From contig JAMPIT010000583.1 of the NCBI GenBank assembly GCA_026261815.1, forward strand, positions 62,001 through 126,000: 64,000 nucleotides of DNA, in the 5' to 3' direction. The first letter of the stretch is position 1. The number at the start of each line of letters is the position of its first letter. The position numbers and the translations under genes are program-made. This document shows positions 9,201 to 21,614 of this stretch, in pieces. Origin of the DNA: Monarcha castaneiventris obscurior (taxonomy: Eukaryota; Chordata; Aves; Passeriformes; Monarchidae). The notes beneath the pieces are model-generated. The model saw only the letters and a program-made list of their open reading frames with translations. It was not told the origin of the DNA and did no database searches.

Positions 9201-12200
9201 TCAGTCCTGAATCTAAGAGTATCTCTTATTAATAGCTAACACGTATGTAGCAACTGTGTTTGCATTGCACTTTACCAAAAGGTACAAGACCTTCTCTTTG
9301 CCCTGATTTATATGCAGACTGAACAAACCAAATGCGGCATAGAAAATTTATCTATTTTAAAGTCTATTTAGCTTCCATTAACACATATAGCAGTCGGTTT
9401 TATATTCTTGGTGTTTGTTTCCTTAAAAATAGGCCTGTGAGACAGGGTAATGCTGTTATTCCTGTAGGTAACTGAAGCACAAGAAGCTGATTAGCTGGAG
9501 TTCACACAAGAACACGTATGGCAGATGGGGGATCTATACAGACATATTCTGGCAACAGGTTCTGTTCTGACACGTTCTTTTGTTCTGGCTGATGCATTTC
9601 TCTTGAAATCAAGCAAAAGAAGGCAATGAGGAAAGAAACAGCTTTTACTTTAAATGCCTTGTCTTGTTGCAAGCAGAGCCTGGGAGTTCTTTGCTTGCCT
9701 TTAGAACCTCAGGAAACACCTGCATTCAGGAGAAACCCCTCTAAACCTACAGCTCTCAGCTGGATATATCTGATTGTCAGGCTTCTTAGTCATGGAGTAG
9801 GTAGGAGAATGTAGAGGACTATGTAGAAAGATAATGTTATCACTAACCACAGAAAGTGAAGGAAATATTGCTTAAGGCACATTTTAGAATGTTTTAGATG
9901 CTTGTTGGTATTTATTTTTCAAGCTCAGTGAATTCTTTCCTCCACATCTTGGAAAACGGATTTTCAGGTTCATTTTCCTGAATACTGGCACGTTCTACAC
10001 AACCACATACGGGTTCAAAATTACAGGACTTACTACCTCTAAAAATAGTTGCTGCTGGGAGTCACTTTTACTGACTTTCCAGAAGCAAAGCAAAAACCAA
10101 AAACCCAATAAAAGCTTGCCTTTCATTTTGAATTACTGAGCACACAGACGCTTTGTCTAACCCTCTCCTACACTGACGTCAGTAACATCATGGAGATGCA
10201 GTAACACATTGTCACCAACTGGCTGCATCAAGGCTCAATTTTTCAAGTCCAGCTCTGTGGTATTGCAATAAAGCGCACATGTAACATTCCCAACTAATTC
10301 AAAAACCAGCATTTTTGGCATGCTAACTTATCTGAACACAGGAAAGCCAGACTGTTGTAAACTTACATAGGGGAAAATAAAAAAGATAAGTGTCTCTAGG
10401 AGGTGCATATGAGGAAGATAAGGCTGCTTTTTGATGGTAGGAAATGTGCTGAACTGTAGTCAACACAGACTTTTTTTCCTCATGATGTGGATATCTTAAA
10501 GCCAAAATGCTTTAAGATTCAGTCATCCAACCAATCATCCCTGTACTTTTTCTATGGGTTATCCTTTATCTGAATTAACACAAAGCATTTATTTTGGCTT
10601 GCAATTGTGAAGGCCTGTTAAGTCATATCACAACTTAAAATATGTTTCTGCTTCCATCCACTACTGTTTTGGTTGTGGTTTAGCCTGTGATTGCTTTCAA
10701 ATGTGTCTCATAAGCAGACATTCTTTTGAAAAGTGTTATTTTAAAAGGCTAAATTAATTTAAAATAAAGTCTCTTTCCCCAAAATGAGTGTATATTTTGG
10801 ATGGCACAAAGTCATACTGCATGGAAGAATAATGCAATACTAGATTACTGCCTTAAATTAAAAATCACATCAAAACCAGTGAATTCCCTAATCTAATAAA
10901 TTCCAGATATTCTGGATTGCTGAGGCCAAAGTACTTGCAAAGTCCCAAAATAGTGACTAATTAGAAAAAAAATGTTGACAAATTGCACAGAATGAAGACA
11001 AGAGAGAGAGAAGGTAGATTTGGGAAAGATATAGTATTGAATGAACCTTAAAAGGTTCTCCTTGGTGAACCTCTATGTGCAGCTTACATTATCCACTGCA
11101 ATTTTTAAGTGATTAAATATTTCTATCACAATAAAAAGAGCCAAGGGATGATGGGTTAAATGAAATTAATGGTAAGAACATCAGTTGTTTAATTCTAACA
11201 GTCTTGTTGCTGAATAAGAATCATTCCATTCCATGTTTAATAAGCTTGCACAAGGTTTAATCCGGATTTGGAAATAGATTGGCTGTGTATCAGTTCCCAG
11301 TCAGGATCATGACACCAAGCTTTGTGCAGTTCCAGGTAAATGCAAGAAGCAAAGGAGAACCCCTTGTACAGGCTTCGTGTGAAGAGTCAGCTGGGAATGG
11401 GAAAAACCTGCTCCTGCTGCAGGAAAGGGAAGTGTGAGTTACAAACTCAGTGTCACCAGTTCACTTACCTCCTTCTGTACTCAGCTGTGTCAAAGTGCAG
11501 CAAGTTCCAAACACAGAGAAGGCACAGTCCTTCCACTGTTGTAGGTAACAGACAAGAGAATAGGAAAGTAGGGAGTGTAGGAGTTCAGCAAGGGTGGAGC
11601 CCACCCAGCAGACTCTGTCCACTAAACAGCTTCACAAGGCTCTGTATCTGCTCTCACAAGTCACAAATTATTTGTAGACATCACCAAATGTGAGTAGGTA
11701 CTTTTTCACTTAGAGTGTAGGTTAGCTTTTATTTACCCTGATGATGTTTCAATTTTGGATTATGCGGTTTAAAGTATATTTTATCATAGGAGTGAACCGA
11801 AGCCAGTTTTGTCTTGGCATTTACTGGAATGCTCTATGCTTTTTATTTTTATTTTTTTTTAATTGAGGTTTCCTGAAATGTGGTTTATTTTGCAAATTTA
11901 AAAAGCGTAGAAAGCCACATTCCTGATCTTATTTTTAAGAATCAGATCCTGTCAAACTTGTGTTTTTCTACCATAAATTCCCATGTTTTTAGAAAAGTGC
12001 CTTGTTTCATTAAAATATTTGCACTAAGCATTTTTTAAAAAATATTTTAATGTAGACAGATTTTTGTGCATTCATTTAGTATTTCTAACAGATCTTGTCA
12101 GACAGAAGAAATCAATAAATATCATGTATTGTACAAGCTGGTTTTAGCTTCTGAATAGCTCTGACTCAGCACAGATTATAAAAAGCCAATGGCTGTTGAA

Positions 12201-13518
12201 AATGGGTTGGTCCTGTTTGGTTGACTGAGATGGTAAAATATGCCAAAATAAGCACAAACTCTACTGGCACTACTAAATAGTTTTCTGTTTCTATTTGTCT
12301 AAAAAGTAACTAAACACTCCTCAGTTTTGCATCAGGAATTATTTGGGTTGACTTCTGCTTCTTCAAGTAGAAATACTTCCATGTTCATATTTTGATGTAA
12401 AATTGGGGTTTTTTTTGGTGTGTCTTTTAAATATCACTTTATGTGTAAAGAGATTTGTGTATAATTCAGGAAAAAAGGTGCCTCCCCAGATGTTTAGGTG
12501 GAAAAGACTCTAAACCTTATGAGAATATAAGGAAAAAAATTTGATGGTGTTCTTAACTTAGGTGGTCCCTGACATGCTCACCAACTGTTACTATCATACT
12601 ATTTTTATTTAATTCCACAAATGTAGACCAAGTGTGTCTTGTCCTTTCCTGGAAATGGGAGGTGGGAGAGGGCTGTGTGAGCTCTCCTTTTATCAGGCTG
12701 AATTTCCACATGTGTAGGATGAAAAGGGAGAAGGTCTCATGGCCATCTCGTGGTCTGTGGCCACAGGGAGGATAACTGATGCACTGCCTTTGATGTGTTT
12801 GATGTTAGTTCATTTTCCCCATCCTACACAGTTGGATCGATTGTGTTTTATCAATCATCCTGAAATAGCTGTTTGCAAGATTCTAACACCCTTGGCTGGA
12901 GCAGTGAATAATGCTGACTCCCACTTCTTCATTCCCTGCTTTCTCCAGGTTAGAAGTCATGTGTTGGTCTCCATTGTGCACACCCTTTGATGTATTAGGG
13001 AAAGAAGGAACAGCTTTGTGCACATAAGCTTCCCTGGCATTTAGAGAAGCTGTGAAGTGCAGTGTAAGTTCCTCGGCTCCCTGCACTGTAAGTGAGCAGG
13101 TACAGTGACAGCTCAGGCTGGGCATGGAATCCATTGAGATGGGCAGCAGTGTTGGCCTTCTGCACGTTTTCCCAAAGCTTTCTAAATGCGAGATGTTCAG
13201 AAGGCTCATGCCTTTGCTGGAGATTATCTGGGATCCTAAGGCAGATACTTGCCATAACAATTCCATATGCACAGCCAAGCTCCTGATTGCTTCTCATTCC
13301 CTGAGTTGTCAGTAAAGTTGCTGCATGATATTCCTGTTACTGTGCCCTGCACTTCCACATCTCTGTGCTGCCCCTGTTCAGTTCCTTTCAGGCAAAACTT
13401 CTTTTCAGAAGGGAGGATTGTTTAGAGAGTTTTTATGAAGCACATGCTGCAGATTCTCCCCCAGTGCTAGAGTCCTAAGGCAGCAGCAGCTGTGTGGGGA
13501 GAAGGGTTTTTAGGCAGA
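3217..13518. other. 10 kb non-coding, AT-rich, mostly single-copy
   Basis: No gene or RNA can be supported. ORFs are short and uncorrelated between frames. A slightly GC-richer patch lies at about 7340-7530 and a T-rich run near 11840-11862. A perfect CRE palindrome at 10172-10183 is listed separately. I recognise no interspersed repeat, unusual for 10 kb of mammalian DNA but ordinary for a bird. Confidence 0.5.
10172..10183. promoter_or_regulatory. perfect CRE palindrome
   Basis: ACTGACGTCAGT is a 12-base perfect inverted repeat containing the full consensus cAMP response element TGACGTCA (10174-10181), the site for CREB/ATF bZIP dimers. The full element is rare by chance in CpG-depleted DNA because its CpG decays. 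There is no CpG island or gene start nearby, so it would be distal if functional. Confidence 0.35.
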
Positions 13519-13682
13519 GCACAGAATCACAGACTCACTGCTGGTTGGAAAAGACCTCTGAGGTCATCAAGTCTAACCTGTGCCTGATCCCCACCTTTTC
13601 ACCCAGCCTAGAGCACTGAGTGCCCTGTCCAGTTGTTCCCTGAACACATTAATAGCAGTTACAGACAGTCTATTCCAGTGAC
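13519..13682 (-). mobile_element. CR1 LINE fragment, 3' end
   Basis: Reading the + strand gives the reverse complement of an avian CR1 3' end: ACAGAATCACAGACTCACTG, then GGTTGGAAAAGACCTCTGAG, GTCATCAAGTCTAACC, GAGCACTGAGTGCCCTGTCC, AGTTGTTCCCTGAACAC and finally TCTATTCCAGTG. Only about 165 bases remain, so the copy is strongly 5' truncated as is usual for CR1. The part after about 13650 is diverged, marking an old insertion. It has no coding capacity. Confidence 0.9.
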
Positions 13683-16600
13683 TCGGTGGTGGCATGACTG
13701 GAGTTTGCTTTGAGATGCTCCTCCCAGAACCAGGGCCAGTTGGGATCTATACCATTGTTCTTCGTACTGTGAGCTGATGAGTTTCTGATCAAAATTGTAG
13801 GATGTGTTGCTTACAATAGCAGGGGAATTGACTCAAAGATGTAGGAGGTCTGCTCCAGTTCTCTTTTCTACCAAAACCCCAACTGCTGAGTTCAGGGATT
13901 GGCTCAGTTTCTGTTAAAGGAATACTGAAAGCCCTTGCAGTACCCTTGGGGAGGCTCAGTGACATATATAGACGTTAGTGCCCCACAGAAGGCATTGAGG
14001 AGTCATCTCTGATTAAGTGTGAGAGTGTCCTGGGAAGGGCTTACACTGAAATCTGGGTAAAAGTAACAGAGCGGAAAAAATCTGTTGGAAACAACCACTT
14101 AGCAATTATGTGTAAAATACAACTATTGCAGCTGTTGTTTGCAGTGTTTAGATGCTGATGCTCATGTGTTACTTGGGAAGAAGTTTCACTGCTTTTGGTC
14201 TGAAAAATATGAAAAAATGGAATTGTGTTCTGCACACGAACAAAAAAAATTGAGGCTGGTCACAGGAAAGAGGGCTATATATACTACAGCTATATATTTC
14301 ACATCTGCACCTCTCTTAAGACAGTTGCAGAAAATGGTATTAGAAATGACAGAAAATGTAAGAGTATGCAGAAATCAAAACATACTGATTTCATTGTGAA
14401 TGTGGTATTTAATAAAAGAAAGCAGGGAAACATATTTCTGTAGATTTTGAGTGTTTGTGACAACATACATGTTAATTATTGTCAATTTGTGCAATTGGAG
14501 AAGGTAAAAATCTATATTTCAAGTAGTTTTAAAGTTTCACAGAAGTCTGGTTTTAACCAATTTTATTTGACTTTCCATTAATGACTAAGAGGAACGCACA
14601 TGCAAAACTTGTAAGCTACAGTTAACTGGGAGTGTTTTCAAATATTTTGGAGAATAGGATGAGAAAAGCTGCGTGGGAAAACATTGCATAGTTGTTGTTA
14701 AAGAGAAAGACTTTCCCTCTTGTCACCAGCAACGTTCCCCACCAGCACCAGCTCCTTCCCAGTCTGATCTTGTCAGGTGTGCTGGAGGAGGCTCGTGGCC
14801 AAGGGCTGGCTGCACTCCACTCTGTCTCCAGCAGCACTTGAACCACGCTTCCCTGCCAACAAATTCCTTATGCCATTCCATGGGGAAGGAGGGAAGGAAG
14901 GGCTGTGCTGCCAGCTGTTGGAGGCAGGTGTGGCCCTGGGGTCTAACAGCCATAATTCAGAGCATCTCACAGTTTCCCCATGAAAATTCTGGGAACCCCT
15001 TGGGGATCCCACCTGTTCCAAGGGGAAACAGTGGTGGCTTACAGTACTTTTGGCCCTTTCTCTTCCGCTGGCATGTGCCAAAGGGAGTGTGGGTATCTGA
15101 GTGTCTGGCTCTGTCCTTAGGTGCTTGTGAGGTATGGCATATTTTGGACACATCCAACTAAACTGTTATATCCATGAGGAATTTTTTAAAAACAGCAGGA
15201 AAACAGGTAGAGAATTTATGTAATTTATTCCCTGATGAATCTAGGAGAAAAAAATTGATGAATAATTTTAAAATCAGATCCCTTTATGATTCAATAATCC
15301 TTCAGAGTTAAGTCATGTTTATATAAACACACACAGAGAAAATGGCCAGAAAAAGGCATCAAAAGAAGTTACTTATGGTTTTTCAAAATTTTTGTCAATG
15401 TGTACATGTTCACTTTACTTTAGAAGTTGATGAGCTCCATATTTTTTGTATCCCCTTTTAGCATGATCCCGTCAGCTGTAGTAAATGGCAATCCTTGATT
15501 TTAATCTGGAGAGATATATATTTGAAATTGAAGGAACAGAATTTTGGTATCTGTGCCTTGGTGAGACATGAAATATAATCCAAATCCTCTTATTCAATTT
15601 ACCTGGCTTACTTTAAAACAATATCTTTTGTCTTCAGTCAGTTCTTCTGTGGAAAAAAATATTTACTTGACATAAGGTTGGTATTTATTCGAAAGCTGTT
15701 ATGTGATTATCCTCACATTCAGGGCAGCAAACTGTATATGAAGAGCTTCAGCTGAGCAGTTCAGTGCAGCTCATATCTTACAGATAATGCTTTCAGAATA
15801 CTCCTGAAGAACTACAACATGTAGCTCCTCCAGACTGCTTGTGATGACTTGCGATGCAATAGGGAGACAACACATTTGAGCCCTCCCAGGCTCCTTGACA
15901 CAATACCAATAAATAATTAACGAAGCAGAATTTGCTTTATACTTCCTTTGCTCTGTTACTGTTTTGTACTTACATTTTATCTGAGACATCAACACCTTTT
16001 CTGAGTCCGCTCAGCTGTCTAAATTCGAGTATTTTGGGCCTCAGTTTTTTTGATTTGCTCTCAGATAATGAGTATTCTTTTGCCAACATGAGCTGCTGGT
16101 GCCTTTCTGCAGCTGTATTGAAATCTCTCCCCTTGCTGTTAATTATGAGACACCATGTGCACATCGTGTTGTCTCTGTGCCTTCTTGGATCTGTGTTTGG
16201 ATTGGACTCTGTCTTTATTTCACCAATTATCATTTTCAGATTTCATCCAAGAGCTTCTAACACAGGAGGCAGTTACTGCAGCTGGCAAATGCCAACCCTC
16301 CCTTGTGTCTCAATTTCCAGACACTGTCCTTCCCACATGGAGCAGCACTGGCCACATCTCTCTCTCTGGAACTATCTGCAACTGGAGGCCTGAAAAGATA
16401 CCTTGATTCTGCTCAAAGCAAGATTTGTTTGCATGGGGAGTGGCAAAGGCACCAAAGGGAATCATAATGGCTGCTTGTTGCAGAAATGGCTTTAGCAGTG
16501 GAAGGAGGGTGACAGGATCAATTCTGCCTGGCAGAGGGTGGAGAGCAGAAGGGATGTGTGCAAGTGGCCTGGGGCAGTGTCAGAACACAAGCTCATTTTA

Positions 16601-19600
16601 AAAAGGTCAAATATAAATGGCACAGGGAATACTAAAGTCTTTTACCTCCAAATGAACATTTTTATTGAAAAGAGAAAGACATCTTCATAATTCAGGTACT
16701 TTGGGGAAGCAGGAAAATTGTGGGATGATGGTCTGAGGGATGCTGAGAACTAGAGAAGGTAGTTTTGATCTGAGAGCAAGCCTGGTTATTTAGCTGAAGT
16801 CTTTTGTTTCAAATTTTTCTTGTAGCCCTCAGCAGTTGAACATATTCCCCCAGGAGTAACGCATCACCTGGCAGGCTCGACTGCACTGTACAAACCAAAC
16901 ACCCTTACAGCCTTACGTGTACTAATTTTGCAAGGCATTTACTTCTGGGCTGTGCTTTGCTGTCCCATTGTAAAATGGCTATTAAACATTGGCTTTAAGA
17001 CCCTTAAGCTGCAAAGAAATCAGTTCTTACACATGATGTTCCCATGTAGCTTGCAGCAGGTCTGAAGATGGTGGGCCAAATGCATGTGGGCCAGTGCTGC
17101 CACCACAAGTATCTATGGTTGATCCCCAGATCTTGTAGAGAAGAAACTTGTGGCTTCAGTAATAGTAGCTCAGGGGTCACTTAACAGACTCAGACTCATG
17201 GAATTAACACTAAAGTAAACCCTAAGTTTGGAGGTAGAGCAATTATTGAGGTACCACCCCTGGGACTCAGCAGCTTCTGGACTGTTTCAAGACGTAGGTT
17301 AGAAGGAGGCCAGTGCAGTTCACCACTGACAATGTAAGATGTCTCTTGGGAGCATGCACTAAATAGGAACATATCCAGATGTTGGGCTCCCAAATGTGTG
17401 AGTCATTGTGGAGCAATCATCCAGTCAATCAGTTGGTGTAACAGCAGGAATGAAAAGGCAAAGCATATATAAATGTGAGTTGGAAATTGAAATTCAGTGT
17501 GCTGTAAGGCACAGAGAGGACCCTGTCAGTGCAGGGGACACTGGCTATGCCATGGCTGAGAAGCTCTGGGTAAGGAAGTCAATATTGCCAGGCAGGGAAG
17601 GGAAGGCAAAATTCAGCTGCTCACTTGTGTATTGATGTGTAACAACAGTAAACAGAAATGAGATGTGCACCACATGAATAGCCAACTTGCTGAAAATCAG
17701 ATCCTTTCATTGTTTACAAACTGTGGCAGAATCACCATAGATTAATGATGTTTAGAAATCACCACTTCCACTCCGTATTTTTATAATTGCCTTTTTTTCC
17801 CCTAATTTGTGTTTTCTTAACCCATTACAGTCAATTCAATATGATACAAATACAAATACTTGCAGCTTAAAGGATTTATAAACAAAAATGAATGAGGGAA
17901 AAACACTATGGTACTTTCCTTGACCCAACATTTACATAGAAATTTTTTTTTACTTTGATATGACTAGACAGATAGCAAATGCCAAATGGTTTTAACTAAC
18001 ATCAATACACAATTAGCAGTCTTTGTAATTAATCAGGGCAGAAAATTGGAAACAAGGGCCTAACACAGGCTTCTCTCAGTCTTCATGTCCACTCTGCAAA
18101 AGTATAAACTTTTTCCCTGCTCTTTGGACAATGTTCAAAATGGCTCCTGCACAATCCCAAGATGACAATGACCATTGTTGCCGTTCATTCAGAGATCTGT
18201 CAGTCTTTGAAACCCTGTCATTAGTTGTGTTCAAAGGCAGGAAATACTAATGAGGTTTGATTTCACCAGTCTCTGTGAGGCTCCTTGCATATAATTCCCC
18301 TCACAAGATAAACTCACATTTTGTGTTTATTTTGTGAAATGTAAACTTAGATGTAGAACATGAGAAAACAGTAGCTGAGAGATGCTATCCTTAAACAGTC
18401 CTAAAACTGTGGTAAAGGCACTCCAGTAAAATCCTCAGCCCAGCTATGTCATTGCAGCCTGTTTCTGCATTTATGTGATTGTAGGTCTTTAATGTGCCAG
18501 TTAAAAACACATTCGGCTTAAGAAACACTTTGGAGTCCTGGTGTGATTGTTTTTCAGTTTAAGTATTTTATATTTCTTCTACTACAAAGTATTAAAAAAA
18601 GACTGTATTTTAATTTTCTTGCCACTCATGGCATTAATTAAAAGACGCCAGAGTTCAGTCACCAAATCCTAAGGTGTTTACTTAATTGGAATTTTACAAA
18701 AGATCTTTGCAGCAAATTACTGAATTCACAGCTAAGCTATTTTGCTGTGCAGTTTTTTGTGTGAATCAGGTTTTCAGCGTTCAAGTTTTTTACTGTTTTT
18801 CCACTGATATTTCTAATGATCTTTCAGAATGACTCACTTATCACTCACCAGTGTGATTAAGCATTTAACATTCTGACTGCTAATGTTTCCTAGTCCAATC
18901 AAAAAGGTCACAGAACAATACATTACTAAAAAGCACAGTGTAATTAGGTTACTTGCCATGTAAATTATAGCTGCTTGAGTTGAAATGAACTTCTGTACTT
19001 AGACTGTTGTTCATGTAGTAGTCATTACATGTTTCTGAATTTCATCTTTTAAAATGTGGATTTAGTTTGTTTTTAGTTGAATAGCTGAGGGATTTTTCAT
19101 GTGGCTGGTCCTATTGCACAGATTTGGCTTTAAGCTGAGATCAGAAGAAAAAACATAATCATGTATAAGAATTAATTACAGCTTTACTGGATAAGCTAAC
19201 TTTAAAAGATACAGGAAAATCTGTATTCATCAAATAGTGACTTTTTTTCCAGCTTCTTTGTTGATTGTCTTTGTTGTGGGAAAGTATGAGAGATATTTCA
19301 GGAATGACAACCTGATTGCAAAGATAAGTACCAGAAAATATTTGATCATGTCACTGATATTGATGGGAAAATATAATTTGGGTTTTCATGGGGATTGACT
19401 TGATGGGCAAGCTAAAGTGCATGTGTAAGGATTAGGCTTGTCAGTGGGAAACACTAAGTCTGGTCATTACAGTTAGCTCATTTATGGTACAAAGAGGCAA
19501 GGGAACATTTGTAAGTCTTTGGTCCTTGCTGAATAAAACTGAATTATTTCTGTCAAGCTGCCACCTCAGCTGTAAAATATCAGAGCTATCAGATGGGAGT

Positions 19601-21562
19601 AGTGATTAGAGACTGCAGAATGACACAAATCCATCTGCGCCTTGGGTGCCAAGGAACCATTGGGATACTCTGTCCCAAGTCATGAGACTACCATAGAAAT
19701 TATAATAATGAATAATATGGTTTCTTTTTTCAAAGTTACTGAGGAGGTTAATGGCTGGTTTATAACACTACACAGAAATAAAAATAACTCATTGGGGAAA
19801 TTCATGTGTAAACTGTTTTTCTTCTTTACTCAAAGAACTGAAGAAAATTAATCTAACTGGCTACTGGTCTGAGAGGTGAAGTAGAGACTGCACAGACCTT
19901 GGTGAAAGGTTTCAGTGCTTTTAAACTATCATTGAAATCTCCCCTCCATGGTCACTCCCAAAGAGTCAGCCTCTCCAGCTTCTCCAGTGTACACCAACCC
20001 CCTTTCCTAAGAGCTCCTTCTGCCTATCCAGCCAGCACTTCCAGCTGATGCCCAGGTTCTGAAATCATCACTCCTAGCGTTTTTCCTTCTGGAAGGGAGA
20101 TATCTGATAGTTTTATTCTTAGTTTTCATAGAGTCTGCATTAAGGGAGTCTTCAACTTTCAGGCCTCAGGGCCTCAAAGAGCTCTTTATGCAGCTCAAAA
20201 GGAGGAAAATTAGGCAAAAAATCTGAGCCTTCAGCCGTCTCTTAACATTCAGATTTAGAGTTGTGTCACACCAAGGTGCAGCCCCATTTTGTTTACACCA
20301 TACTTTCAGTGCAATTCTCTCTGCTTTCTCCATGGCAGAGTCATATTTCTGTGTTTCACTTGGTATGTTATTACTGATTTTATTATAGCTCAGAAACGTG
20401 TAATTATTCATGCTATTAATATGAACCTGATGGGATGGGTATTTTGTACTGCTTGGTGTGTGTCATGAAATCTGTAATGCCTGCTTTAATGCTCCTTTGT
20501 TATCAGCAGTTATTCAGTAATGACGGAACAACGGTGGTGTCTTGATGTTCAAAGCACAGAAGTTTTTAAAATATTTTCCAGTATAATAAAACGCCATGAT
20601 ATAAACAGAGTTCCTCAGTTCCGTGCAAACTTAGGTCTTCACGACTGTCAGGAACTTCCAGAGCCTGTGGGTATAGAGAGGATTTGAAAACAAAGTTTCA
20701 AAGTAGGAACCTCAGTTTTCTGCTTGGGCCTGTAGTTGTAGGTCATAGCTGTAATTCAAGTCTAACTTGTTAAATATGTATTTGAATTATTTCCCTGGCA
20801 GGGACAAGGAAGTCACCACAGTACTAGTGGTTTCTCTTGCACAAACAACTCATTTCTAAACCATGTGCAGAACCTGGTCTTGGCTAAGCAGGCTGTTCAT
20901 GGTCACCTGCACGGGTCACAGAGTAGGCGAGAGGATCTTACTACCTTTGTGCTCCTGAAAGTGTGTTTGTACACCTGATTACAGAGAGTAATGTCTAAAG
21001 ATCAAAGTTAAAGGGTAATTTTTAACCCTGTGGTAGCCTACAGTGGCGTTAATTACATGAATAATTCAATATATCACAAGCATACATTGTAAAACCCAGG
21101 CAGAGGAAGTGCCTGCATCTCTTTGCCCAAAATGGACTGCTACTGAGAAGTTTAGGTTTGGTTTTTTAAAATCAGTGTTCTTTTTGAAGTTTTCAAAGAG
21201 TTTTATCGCACAGATAAGAGGAACAATGGTACCTGTGTTGCACTGCCTTACAGCAGCACTTTGAAGGGGTAAGCAAACAGCTGAGGAGGGGTGTTCTAAG
21301 GAGCCATCAGAAGCAGACTGAATTTGGCAGTCAACAGCCACCCCATCTTTTTCCAAGTTTCTTTGTGCTCCTTCACCTTCCCTGAAAAGCAAGCAAAATG
21401 TAAATAATGAAGTTGCTCCTTTCTTTGCCTTATCCTGACTTTTGAGATCTTGGCTTGGTACTGACAGGCAGGAAGAATCTGCAGTCAGATGTACCTTCTC
21501 TCCAAGAGCAGGACAATGAGCATTCACTTCAGTTAAAGAAAAGGCTGGCCCAGGAAACTTCT
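13683..21562. other. 8 kb non-coding, no gene supported
   Basis: Contains a moderately GC-richer patch at about 14700-15150, where overlapping ORFs occur on both strands without a consistent coding frame, and an AT-rich TAAT-dense block at about 18570-19240 (separate entry). ORFs at 14673-15161 and 15932-16393 have no recognisable protein features. No repeat family is seen. Confidence 0.5.
18570..19240. promoter_or_regulatory. TAAT-rich AT-rich block, possible regulatory element
   Basis: Homeodomain-type cores recur on both strands: CATTAATTAAAAG, ACTTAATTGG, CTAATGATC, GCTAATGTTT, TGTAATTAGG and AATTAATTACAG. The block is not a simple repeat. Dense TAAT cores are typical of developmental enhancers but also arise in any AT-rich DNA. 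Without an alignment to other birds this is only a candidate. Confidence 0.15.
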
Positions 21563-21614
21563 TAATAATAATAATAATAGTAATAATAATAGTAATAGTA
21601 ATAATAATAATAAT
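21563..21614 (+). repeat. (TAA)n microsatellite
   Basis: About 17 trinucleotide units of TAA/AAT, interrupted by three TAG units that break it into shorter pure runs. Interruptions usually stabilise such arrays. The minus-strand reading gives a poly-Leu ORF that is an artefact of the repeat. Confidence 0.97.

Noticed and set aside
14673..15161. Cluster of overlapping ORFs on both strands
   Set aside because: A local rise in GC reduces stop codons in several frames at once; no frame looks favoured and no family is recognised.
21066..21527. Minus-strand ORF of 153 codons
   Set aside because: No recognisable domain, no splice or promoter context, and no CpG island; length alone is within chance for 64 kb.
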